From contig JBHHZM010000004.1 in the NCBI GenBank assembly GCA_046758065.1, positions 1-48,642 on the forward strand: a stretch of 48,642 bases of DNA, in the 5' to 3' direction. Both the position numbers and the translations under genes were made by a program. This document shows positions 8,037-15,430 of this stretch, piece after piece (position 1 is the first letter of the stretch; each line of letters opens with the position of its first letter). Under the pieces are notes generated by a model, which had not been told where the DNA came from, did no database searches, and saw nothing but the letters and a program-made list of their open reading frames with translations. Source of the stretch: JBHHZM01 sp046758065. GTDB lineage: Bacteria; Pseudomonadota; Alphaproteobacteria; JAAXGF01.

Positions 8037-9839
8037 CTATTCCCGCCAGTATCCGGCGGGCACGGTCTTGGCGGTGCCGATCTGACTCAGCCAGAAGACG
8101 AAGATCACCAGCGCCATAAATAGGATGGCTGCCACCGAAACGATATTGGCGGCGGCGCCCAGGGTCGGCGTGAAAGCATTCACCGAGGCGTCGCGCATGA
8201 TGTCCACGACGTGCCAGTGCTGACGAATTCCCGAGCGGATATAGCCCATCAGGCCCATCAGCCAGGTGAAGGCAACGGCAAGCAGGAACAAGGCGTATTG
8301 GGACCGGACCGGGACCCGGCCCCAACGGAGCGGCCCGACTTCCCGCGCGCCCTTGTACATGATCGAATCGAGGACGATGCTGGCGATGATAACGATCAGC
8401 GTCGTCATTACCTGGGGAATCGAGGCCGCCACCTTGTAGACGGTATTGGTGAAATAGCCGTAATACACACCCAGGATCATGATGTTGAGGATGCCGGCGG
8501 TGAAAAGCGCCACCTGGGCGGCGTTGCCCGCCTTGACCCAGGGCACCACGGCGATCTTGTTGGCGCGGCGGTAGATCATGAAGCTGATCGCCGTGAACAG
8601 GATCATTATGTTCACGGCCGTGTTCTTGGCCGGCATGATGCCGAGGGGGCCCAAATACTTGTGGTGCGGCCCGCCCAACGCCTTCAGTTCCTCGTTGGTC
8701 AGCACCAGTGTGTGAGGCGTGAACCAGACCAGGAAGGCGGCGATGAGGACGATGGCGATGTACTTGATGTATTTGTAATAGCGCTTGGCGCCGTCGCTCC
8801 GCCCCATGCCGCACCAGAGGTAGTAGTTGGCCGACAGGAACAAGGCGCCGATGAGCACCGCCTGGATAATGAACAGCCAGGCGAAAATTCCGCCCATCAG
8901 GGTGATGCCCATCTGCTGGCTGTAGGCGTAGATCTCGGCGGCCAGATAGTAACCGGCGAAGGGCAGCGGCAAGAGCGCCGAAATGGCGATGAAATTGGCG
9001 TTGTAGCCCATCCAGTCGTAGTGCGCCCGTTCCTTGTCGTCGCCGGCGGTCAGGAACTTGAAGGCAGCGTAGGCGCCGACGATGGAGCCGCCGTAGGCGA
9101 TGTTGGCGATGAAGCGGTGGATGTTGATGGGATTCCAGAGGAAATTATGGATGGGAGCCCAGGGATCGCCGCCGAAGACACCCGCTGCGTCGACACCCGC
9201 CGGGCTCATCATGAAGGTCAACCAGGCGTTGGCGAGGAACATCAGAACCGTGCCAACGGCGTTCAGCACCAGACCGAGGGTCAGATGCACCCACTTCCTG
9301 AACCCGCCCTGCAGCCAGTACCAGCCGTAGTAGTAGACGTAGAGGGTTGCGCTCTCGAGGAAGAAGAGAAGCGCGTAATAGAACATCGAGTCCTTGAAGA
9401 TGGTGGTGAGATAGGAGAACAGATGCGGGTAGAACAGCACCAGGCAGAAGACCAGCAGGCCACCGGCGATGGCGGTCAGCGAATAGGCGGTGATGCTGAT
9501 TCTGATGAACTCATAGGCCATGTCGTCGTACCGCTTGTCGCGCGTGCGCATGCCGATCGCCTCGATGATGAAGACGAAGATCGGCACCGCCAGAACGAAG
9601 GCGGCCAACCACAGGTGCATCTGGGCTACGATCCACACCGTCACCCGGCTGTTGACGCCGGCGATCGTCGGGTAGTCGGCCGCAGTAAGGGTCGGCGCGG
9701 GTCCGTAGGCGGGCGCGGCGACCGGGTTGTCGCCGGCGGCGGCCGTGGCCGCGCTCGACAGAGCGAGCGAAAACGCGATCAGGGCGAATCCGAGGATCGC
9801 CAGGAGTACGTGCGGTTTTGCTAGGCGACGCAGGGTCAT
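8037..9839 (-). CDS. CydA-like (bd-type oxidase subunit I-like) membrane protein, module 2
   Basis: 600 residues with a signal-like N-terminus and about 12-14 hydrophobic segments. The CydA fold is recognisable: QMHLWLAAFVLAVP (His75, matching the b595 ligand), FFLES with Glu162 (matching the conserved Glu of FFLES in E. coli CydA), NAWLTFMMSPAGV, and NIHRF with His241 (matching the second ligand). An N-I-M-I segment after MPAKN may hold the b558 methionine. I find no GRQPW motif and no typical Q-loop, and no CydB gene follows, so it is unlikely to be an ordinary quinol oxidase. It resembles the bd-like oxidases reported from Nitrospira. It heads the second four-gene module. Whether it reduces oxygen, exchanges electrons with quinone, or does something else is open. 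Confidence 0.86.
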   Translation of the reverse strand: MTLRRLAKPHVLLAILGFALIAFSLALSSAATAAAGDNPVAAPAYGPAPTLTAADYPTIAGVNSRVTVWIVAQMHLWLAAFVLAVPIFVFIIEAIGMRTRDKRYDDMAYEFIRISITAYSLTAIAGGLLVFCLVLFYPHLFSYLTTIFKDSMFYYALLFFLESATLYVYYYGWYWLQGGFRKWVHLTLGLVLNAVGTVLMFLANAWLTFMMSPAGVDAAGVFGGDPWAPIHNFLWNPINIHRFIANIAYGGSIVGAYAAFKFLTAGDDKERAHYDWMGYNANFIAISALLPLPFAGYYLAAEIYAYSQQMGITLMGGIFAWLFIIQAVLIGALFLSANYYLWCGMGRSDGAKRYYKYIKYIAIVLIAAFLVWFTPHTLVLTNEELKALGGPHHKYLGPLGIMPAKNTAVNIMILFTAISFMIYRRANKIAVVPWVKAGNAAQVALFTAGILNIMILGVYYGYFTNTVYKVAASIPQVMTTLIVIIASIVLDSIMYKGAREVGPLRWGRVPVRSQYALFLLAVAFTWLMGLMGYIRSGIRQHWHVVDIMRDASVNAFTPTLGAAANIVSVAAILFMALVIFVFWLSQIGTAKTVPAGYWRE

Positions 9840-9864
9840 ATTCCCGTTTTCGATCGACCGGCGG

Positions 9865-9987
9865 TTACTGTTGAAAGATCAGGTTCAGGCCCTGCAAGTT
9901 CATCACCGCCATGTCGAGCAGCAGGAACAGGAGGGCGCAGATCAGGAAAGCCGCGACGAAAGACATCAGGTAGCCCTTGGCTTGCAT
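9865..9987 (-). CDS. 40-residue single-helix membrane peptide
   Basis: The frame has one strong hydrophobic helix (about residues 8-30) between MQAKGYL and MNLQGLNLIFQQ. A purine-rich site (AGGAGGGAAAGAGGG) lies 8-20 bases upstream of ATG 9987. It ends 25 bases before the CydA-like gene on the same strand, so it is the first gene of module 2. The position and size recall the small accessory subunits (CydX, CydH) of bd oxidases, although the sequence itself is not recognisably one of them. Confidence 0.7.
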   Translation of the reverse strand: MQAKGYLMSFVAAFLICALLFLLLDMAVMNLQGLNLIFQQ

Positions 9988-10013
9988 CGAACCGACCCTC
10001 TTTCCCTCCTGCC

Positions 10014-10284
10014 CTAGAGTGGTTCCCGGTTGATCGGACCCATTTGACCGGGATGATTTTGCGCGTCGGCTAGACGCCCGTCGCATGGCGATGCGGGGAC
10101 ATCGGAAAAGACGGGCAACGACGCCAACGCGCAAAAGAACCCGGCCTGCGGTGGGGCAAATCGGCCCCTCGGCGGCGTTGCGCCGCTTGCCCGATGCGCT
10201 GGCATCGCGCCGCGCGCCGCGCCTGGCCGATTGATCCGATTTGCACCCATCAAATTGATTCCTATCAACCGAGAACCGCTCTAG
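10014..10284 (+). repeat. Palindromic intergenic element A (about 271 bp)
   Basis: The ends are inverted copies: CTAGAG-T-GGTTC-C-CGGTTGAT at the left and the complement CTAGAG-C-GGTTC-T-CGGTTGAT at the right, continuing with good similarity for about 40 bases. The interior is GC-rich with nested inverted repeats around GATG/CATC blocks. An 18-base block at 10088-10105 is the exact reverse complement of 21540-21557 in element B. The right end (CTCTAG) supplies the TAG stop of the 34-residue membrane peptide. No open frame with coding character lies inside. It fills the gap between two micro-genes and is either a MITE-like or palindromic repeat of the host genome or a folded RNA element. The orientation is arbitrary. 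Confidence 0.72.
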
Positions 10285-10385
10285 AGAAGCCACCAAAAGA
10301 ACGCGATCAGGCCGATCAGGACCATGGTGAACAGGGCCGGACCCGCCCACGGATAACGGTTTTCTAGGTCCGATGCGTTCGCCAT
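10281..10385 (-). CDS. 34-residue single-helix membrane peptide
   Basis: ATG 10385 opens MANASDLENRYPWAGPALF followed by a hydrophobic helix ending in FFWWLL. The TAG stop lies inside the right end of palindromic element A, so the natural C-terminus may have been cut or set by the element. The gene is on the strand of the cytochrome genes, between modules 1 and 2. No family is recognised; a small subunit of one of the CydA-like complexes is plausible by position only. Confidence 0.6.
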   Translation of the reverse strand: MANASDLENRYPWAGPALFTMVLIGLIAFFWWLL

Positions 10386-10465
10386 GGTCCTCCCCGCTTT
10401 CATGCGCCTGTCGCGGTCTTGTGCCGATGGACAAATTTCAGACGATGAAATAGGGTCTGTCGGCT

Positions 10466-10564
10466 ATGCCTTCCCGGAAGCGAATCGTCGACTTCGTGAT
10501 CTTCATCGGGATGGCCGTCAACGCGGTCGTCATCATTCTGATCCTGTATTACTTCGTCCTCTGA
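10466..10564 (+). CDS. 32-residue single-helix membrane peptide on the opposite strand
   Basis: ATG 10466 to TGA 10564 encodes a basic N-terminus (MPSRKRIVDF) followed by one long hydrophobic helix ending in ILYYFVL. Third codon positions are mostly G or C, as in real genes here, which argues against a chance frame. It is the only plus-strand gene candidate in the left half and is divergent from the 34-residue peptide at 10281-10385. Its stop lies 9 bases from the end of the convergent cytochrome gene at 10574. The ribosome-binding site is weak. The function is unknown. Confidence 0.5.
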   Translation: MPSRKRIVDFVIFIGMAVNAVVIILILYYFVL

Positions 10565-10573
10565 GCCACACGG

Positions 10574-10945
10574 TCACCCTCCTTTACCCTTGCAAGCGCA
10601 CAGCTTGCGCAGGTGCCTGACTAGCCCGTCGATCTCCTCGGCGCTCAGGGTCTTGCCCCAAGGCGGCATCATCGGCGACTTGCTGGCGGCCGGGCCGCCG
10701 TCCATGATGACGTTCTTGATGTCGGCGTCGCTGAGCTTGTTCATCTCGGCGGCGTTGGTGAAATTGCGGGGCGAAACGGGGAAGTCCTTGGTGACGTTGG
10801 GGCCGTCGCCCTTGCCTCCGATGCCGTGGCATTGGGCGCAGTAGAACTTGAACACCGTCTCGATTTTGGCCGCCGAGGCGAGCGTCGCACCAGTCAGGGA
10901 AGCAAGCAAGAGCGCCGTCGCGAGTACCGTCGATCGTTTCATCAT
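10574..10945 (-). CDS. Small periplasmic monoheme cytochrome c
   Basis: 123 residues: signal peptide (1-25, ending in ASA), CAQCH at 36-40 and a distal MMPPWGKTLS block, giving a single class-I cytochrome c domain of usual size. ATG 10945 has GGAGG eight bases upstream and follows the diheme gene at a 14-base gap. It is a close paralog of 20962-21342: both have FxxYCAQCHG, a KGDGPN/GGGDGVN loop, a HGGP/DGGP segment and a cysteine-containing tail. It probably acts as a soluble electron shuttle linked to module 1 (inference). Confidence 0.88.
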   Translation of the reverse strand: MMKRSTVLATALLLASLTGATLASAAKIETVFKFYCAQCHGIGGKGDGPNVTKDFPVSPRNFTNAAEMNKLSDADIKNVIMDGGPAASKSPMMPPWGKTLSAEEIDGLVRHLRKLCACKGKGG

Positions 10946-10959
10946 CTCTATTGCCTCCC

Positions 10960-11625
10960 TTACTTCTTCTTGGGCTTGAAGTGGGCGACATAGGCGGCGA
11001 CCTTCTTCATGTCCTTGTCGCTCAGGATGCCGACGAAGATCGGCATCATTTTCACTGGTTTGAAGATCTTGGGTTTCCGCAAATAGGCGAGAATCCAATC
11101 CGGGTTGAGGCGCACGCCTGCGTCGACCAGGGACGGTCCGCTACGTCCGCCGGTGATCTTCTTGCGCCCCGGATATTGGTGACATCCGCCGCACGGCATT
11201 TTCTTGGTGAAGATCAGACGGCCTTTGGGGTTCTTTTTGGGCTTGACGACGCCGGCCTCGACGTCGGCAGAGGTCAGGCTCATCAGGAAGTCGGTGACGG
11301 CGGTCGCATCCGCGCCCGCGAGCTTGGGGTGATCGTCCGGGTTCTCTTCGGTGAGCGAATTGAATTTCAACGGTCGGATTGGCGTGGGTTCGACGAGCCA
11401 CTTGGCCAACCACGATTTTTGGAACTTGCTGCCCGCGTACCACAGCTCCGGCCCTTTCTTGGCCAGCTGGTCCTCGATCGTCTTTTCCCGCGCCGGACCC
11501 TCGACGTAGTGACAATCGCCGCACTTGTTGGCGGTAAAGATCTCCTTGCCGGCAGCGGCATCCGCGCGCCCGTTTGTCGGCGTTGCCGCCATGACGACGG
11601 CGGCGACAATCAGCATCGATCTCAT
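10960..11625 (-). CDS. Periplasmic diheme cytochrome c
   Basis: 221 residues: a signal peptide of about 21 residues, then CGDCH at 35-39 and CGGCH at 145-149, each in a class-I cytochrome c domain. The protein is rich in lysine (KPKKNPKG in the linker, KPKKK at the end), so it should be basic, unlike several neighbouring cytochromes; this may help docking to acidic partners. ATG 11625 has GGAGAAAAGG just upstream. It lies 49 bases downstream of the EB_dh cytochrome of module 1, has no counterpart in module 2, and is not one of the fused architectures. Confidence 0.87.
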   Translation of the reverse strand: MRSMLIVAAVVMAATPTNGRADAAAGKEIFTANKCGDCHYVEGPAREKTIEDQLAKKGPELWYAGSKFQKSWLAKWLVEPTPIRPLKFNSLTEENPDDHPKLAGADATAVTDFLMSLTSADVEAGVVKPKKNPKGRLIFTKKMPCGGCHQYPGRKKITGGRSGPSLVDAGVRLNPDWILAYLRKPKIFKPVKMMPIFVGILSDKDMKKVAAYVAHFKPKKK

Positions 11626-11674
11626 GGCCTTTTCTCCTCAACTCCGGGGCCGCGGACGGGACGCACCGGGATGA

Positions 11675-13393
11675 TCACGCGTCCGTCTGGACCTCCTCCT
11701 CGTTCCGTTCCGCCTCGCGCATGAGCCGGATACCGAGACCGCCGACCCCCAGGAACGCCAGGACGGCGTAGACGTAGACGCTGAATGGAGTCGGCGCCTC
11801 TATGATCACGTAAAACCAGCTGGACAGGCTCATGATCAGCCCGTGCTCGCCGTTGGAGCCGTCCCAAGCGTTGGCGGCCATGGGGATGAACACGCCCTTG
11901 TCGAACTGGACATCGTTCTTGTCCTCGGTCTTCAAGGGTCGTCGCATGACCACGGTCCACCGGCCCTGGTCCCATCGCGCCTCTGCGGTGATCTGCTGCT
12001 TGTCGTCGGCTTGAACCTTGATGGGCTGTTTCCAACCCCGCGCGTTGCCTTCCTCGACCGACCGTTTGCCCTGGGCGTCCAGATCCGCCTTCCAAACCCA
12101 AAGATGAACCGGGTTGGACGAATCGCCGCGGTAGAAGTGGGGCTTCTTCGTCCCATCGGACCGTTTGACCGGAAATTGGAGTGCGACGGAGTCGCGGAAG
12201 GTCTCGAGCCTGCGCGGCACCATGTCGATCGCCTCGACGTAGGAATTGAAGGCACCGACCTTGGTGATCTCCACCGGATCAAACCGCTCGTCCGCATCGT
12301 GGACGGTGTCCTTGAAGGGATCATCCCAGGCGAGGCGGAAGGCAATATCCTTGTCGTTGGCGAAGGCCTGGATGGTGATCAGCTCGATGCTCGGGTTCTG
12401 CCACCGGGGCGCCGCCACGACTTGTCCCGCCAAGCGCATGTCCATCGGTGCCGCCTGTTCCCATTGTGGATCGTCGGGAGCGGTCGGCAGCGCGCCTTCG
12501 ATCTGTTGCACCTTCAGAACCTGTTGGCCGGTCGTCTCGTGCTGCAGCGACTTGATGAAGTTCGCCAAGTACCAGCGCTCTTCTTGGTCGAGAGCACGGG
12601 CGAACGACGGCATCGGCGTGCCATTGATGCCGGTCGAGAACCGCATGTAGATATCCTTGACCTCGGTCCCGCCCTTGAGTTTCCATGGGAGGGTGACGTT
12701 GCGGATGCGGATGGGAAAGCCCCAGTCATCCTTGCGGTCGAAGGATTTCTGGCCGTCGCCTCGACCGAGCTTACCGTGGCATTCCCAGCATTTGGCCTTG
12801 AGGAAGACCTCCTTTCCCTTGGCCACCACGTCGGGACCGAAAGCCGGCTGGTTCGCCGGCAGCTCGACCACCTTGCCGGTCTTGACCGGATCCAACTCGG
12901 GGTCCTCGAATTCGGGTGCGAATGTCTTGATATAGGCGATGACCGCCCATCGCTCGTCTTCACTCAGCCCGTTCTTGATGCGGTCGCTATCGAAGGGTTG
13001 CATGGCGGTACCGGAGAGGCCGCGGCTGACGGTGCGGAACAGGTCGGCGTCGGTCGGTAGCTGGCCGCTTTGGGTGGTGCGAAACTTGAACGTGCCGAGG
13101 GTGAAGTCCCGCGGCCGCGGATCCAGGAACTTTGCCGCCGGCCCTTCGCCGTCGCCCAGCAGACCGTGGCAGAAGCTGCAACGCCTGAAGTAGATGATTC
13201 GGCCTTGTTCGAGAAACGCCTGCGTCACCTCGGGCATTGGCTTGCTCGGCTTGTCGGCGGCGATCACCGTGCCGGTCCCGGCGAGTTCCCAGGCGATCGT
13301 CGCGACGGCAAACCCGAGCAGTATCCGAGCGCTCCGGCCTTCGCCATGCCGCCGACGCCGTGCCGTTGTCCTGGTCTCAAGCTCGTTCGACAT
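11675..13393 (-). CDS. Diheme cytochrome c with C-terminal EB_dh-like domain and tail anchor (module 1)
   Basis: 572 residues: an N-terminal signal/anchor (about 23-46), CSFCH at 72-76, CWECH at 202-206, an EB_dh/NxrC-like domain in the second half with a FIPMAANAWDGSNGEHGL block near its end, and a C-terminal helix (YVYAVLAFLGVGGLGIRLM) followed by an acidic tail. ATG 13393 overlaps the TGA of the upstream monoheme cytochrome (TGATG); an upstream in-frame start at 13510 lies inside that gene and is rejected. It is the paralog of 4887-6434. In characterised relatives the EB_dh domain binds heme b with Met and Lys ligands and passes electrons from a molybdenum subunit. No such subunit is seen here. 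Confidence 0.87.
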   Translation of the reverse strand: MSNELETRTTARRRRHGEGRSARILLGFAVATIAWELAGTGTVIAADKPSKPMPEVTQAFLEQGRIIYFRRCSFCHGLLGDGEGPAAKFLDPRPRDFTLGTFKFRTTQSGQLPTDADLFRTVSRGLSGTAMQPFDSDRIKNGLSEDERWAVIAYIKTFAPEFEDPELDPVKTGKVVELPANQPAFGPDVVAKGKEVFLKAKCWECHGKLGRGDGQKSFDRKDDWGFPIRIRNVTLPWKLKGGTEVKDIYMRFSTGINGTPMPSFARALDQEERWYLANFIKSLQHETTGQQVLKVQQIEGALPTAPDDPQWEQAAPMDMRLAGQVVAAPRWQNPSIELITIQAFANDKDIAFRLAWDDPFKDTVHDADERFDPVEITKVGAFNSYVEAIDMVPRRLETFRDSVALQFPVKRSDGTKKPHFYRGDSSNPVHLWVWKADLDAQGKRSVEEGNARGWKQPIKVQADDKQQITAEARWDQGRWTVVMRRPLKTEDKNDVQFDKGVFIPMAANAWDGSNGEHGLIMSLSSWFYVIIEAPTPFSVYVYAVLAFLGVGGLGIRLMREAERNEEEVQTDA

Positions 13394-14361
13394 CAGTGGA
13401 TCTCCGGCTGGCGCGGCGTTTTCCGGGCCAGATCGTATTCCGCCAGAATGATCTTCCAGCGTTCCTCCTCGGTCAGATTCAGCTTCCACTCCGGCATGGC
13501 CGAGTCCCACGGCGTTGCTTCCGTCGGCAGGCCGGGGCCGCCATTGGTCACCCGCCAGAAGGTGTAGCCTTCGACGATCGTCTCGATGGTGCCGTTGTCG
13601 GTGAAGTTGATGGGCCGCAGCTTGAACCCGTCGGCCATCGGCCCGTCGCCGCCGACGCTGTCACCGTGGCACGGCCGGCAGTTCATGGCGTAGAGGGCGC
13701 GCCCCTCGAACAGGTTCTTTTCCAATAGCGCCGCCTTCGCCGTCTCCCTGTCGACCTCTCCCGACTCGATCTCGGCCAGGAGCTTCCGGACAGGTGCCGT
13801 CGGAAAGAAGGCCAGCATGTGATCGGGATCGGTCTCCTCCATCCATCGTTCGACGTCCTCGCGGACCTGTGGGATCAGCGCGACGTCGTTGGCCTTGACC
13901 TGTTCGATGAACGCTTCGACCTCGGCGTCGGAGGGATTGGCGATGGGGTTCTTGAGTTCTTCGAAGCTCTTGGGGAAGTTGGACGAAGGATGCTGGATGC
14001 GCAGCGACGACGGTACCTCCACCCGGGGCACCGTGACCTCGTAGGCTTGCCAGCCGACCACCACCGGAACCGCCACCAGAACGAATGTCCGGGGAATCGA
14101 GCCGTAGTCGCCGCGCAGGAATTTCCGGACCGGCCGCAGGAATTCCGCCAGATACTCGTCCGAGAATGTCACCAGCAAGAAAAGCGCAACTACCGTCAGC
14201 AACATATAGATGAACATCAAGGTGCCCGGCACCGTCAACGGGAAGGGCAGCGTCGTGATCTCCCTCGAAAGCGCCGGTATCCCCCATTTCACCAGGACGT
14301 AAACGACGACAAGGGTCAAGACGACCGACCCGAATCTGCCTATCCGAAGTTGCTTCATCAT
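13393..14361 (-). CDS. Membrane-anchored monoheme cytochrome c, three helices (module 1)
   Basis: 322 residues: helices near 11-28, 45-66 and 91-106, then a long charged segment (about 140-220) absent from the module-2 copy, then a cytochrome c domain with CRPCH at 228-232 and the shared GGPGLPTEATPWDSAMPEW block. It is the paralog of 6431-7198 with the same helix layout and the same overlap with the following EB_dh gene. The extra 65 or so residues have a helical, acidic look. ATGATG at 14361 was chosen; the spacing to the upstream diheme gene is 16 bases. Its role is electron transfer next to the CydA-like subunit, by context. Confidence 0.85.
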   Translation of the reverse strand: MMKQLRIGRFGSVVLTLVVVYVLVKWGIPALSREITTLPFPLTVPGTLMFIYMLLTVVALFLLVTFSDEYLAEFLRPVRKFLRGDYGSIPRTFVLVAVPVVVGWQAYEVTVPRVEVPSSLRIQHPSSNFPKSFEELKNPIANPSDAEVEAFIEQVKANDVALIPQVREDVERWMEETDPDHMLAFFPTAPVRKLLAEIESGEVDRETAKAALLEKNLFEGRALYAMNCRPCHGDSVGGDGPMADGFKLRPINFTDNGTIETIVEGYTFWRVTNGGPGLPTEATPWDSAMPEWKLNLTEEERWKIILAEYDLARKTPRQPEIH

Positions 14362-14377
14362 TGGCTTCGCCCGATTC

Positions 14378-15355
14378 CTACTGCGTAGTCTTCTGCAACA
14401 TCAGAAAGGACAGGAGATCCTGGAAGTCCTTGACCGTCATGGCCTCGGACAGATCGTCCGGCATGACGCTCTTGTTGGCGTCCACGGCGATTTCCTTAAT
14501 GTCGTCCTTGGCGACGGTGACGACCTCGCCGGTGGCCCTGGTGATGTCGATCTCGCTATCGGCGTCACGGGTCTTGAGGCCGACCACGCGACGTCCCTCT
14601 CCGTTGACAACAACGTAGGTCTCGAAGCCCGGGGTGATTTTCTTGGCGGGCCGAAGGATGGAGTCGGTGATAAATTTCAACCCATTCCCGGCGATCCCGG
14701 TGAGATCCGGACCGATTTCGCCGCCCTCGTCGCCAAGGGCATGACACTCGATGCAATTGTCCTCGAACACAACGGCGCCCGCGCCCGGATCGCCGCCGCC
14801 AGCGGCGGCGGCCGCGGAGATCTTGGCGTAAAAGGCTTGCGTGATTTCGCTGGGATTGGTGTCGATCGCCTCCATTTCGAGGTCCCCGCCGAGGGACATA
14901 AGGTAGGAAACGACGGCCTTGATCTCCTTTAAACTCAGCGAGATCGGCGGCGCGTATACGACGGCCATTTCGTTTTTGTAGCCCTCGACGACGTAGGCGC
15001 CCGGGCTGGCAAGGCTTTCGACCACGTAATCGACGGCTGTATAGTGTTTACCCTCCTTCTCGCTTCGCTCCTTGGCCCGTTCAACGGCCCGGGCACCCAT
15101 CGGCAGCGGGAATTTCTCGCCGAATTGGCCGTGGTTGGGACCGCGCACGGCGCTGCCCTGACCGCCGACACTGTGGCAAGTGAAGCAGCGCCCCCTGCCC
15201 CAGTAGATCGCCTCGCCCCCTTCCGGATTGATTTCGACGGCGACGCTCACCCTATTGCCGCCGCCGGTCAGTTCGGTGATCGAGTAGCCGACCCAGAGAT
15301 AGAGGCCCAGCACCACGAGCAAGAATACGAACACTTTGGTTGTCGCGTTCGTCAT
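14378..15355 (-). CDS. Diheme c-type cytochrome, membrane-tethered (module 1)
   Basis: 325 residues: one N-terminal helix (8-27), CFTCH at 57-61 and CIECH at 201-205. The second domain contains GDEGGEIGPDLTGIAGN, and the C-terminal part (ETYVVVNGEGRRVVGLKTRD onward) adds a small beta-rich region resembling the tail of heme-binding domains of the PVC/soluble-dehydrogenase type; this assignment is tentative. ATG 15355 is preferred over an upstream in-frame ATG at 15406. It is the counterpart of 7212-8030 and follows the CydA-like gene by 75 bases. Confidence 0.86.
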   Translation of the reverse strand: MTNATTKVFVFLLVVLGLYLWVGYSITELTGGGNRVSVAVEINPEGGEAIYWGRGRCFTCHSVGGQGSAVRGPNHGQFGEKFPLPMGARAVERAKERSEKEGKHYTAVDYVVESLASPGAYVVEGYKNEMAVVYAPPISLSLKEIKAVVSYLMSLGGDLEMEAIDTNPSEITQAFYAKISAAAAAGGGDPGAGAVVFEDNCIECHALGDEGGEIGPDLTGIAGNGLKFITDSILRPAKKITPGFETYVVVNGEGRRVVGLKTRDADSEIDITRATGEVVTVAKDDIKEIAVDANKSVMPDDLSEAMTVKDFQDLLSFLMLQKTTQ

Positions 15356-15430
15356 CGCGGCCGTTTTCCGTTCGGCAAAATCGAATCGGCGGCGACGAGC
15401 GGGCACATCCCGGGGGAATGCGGCACCGAT

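Noticed and set aside
8037..9839. Calling the CydA-like protein an ordinary cytochrome bd quinol oxidase
   Set aside because: No CydB gene, no GRQPW motif and no Q-loop are found, and the neighbours are all c-type cytochromes.
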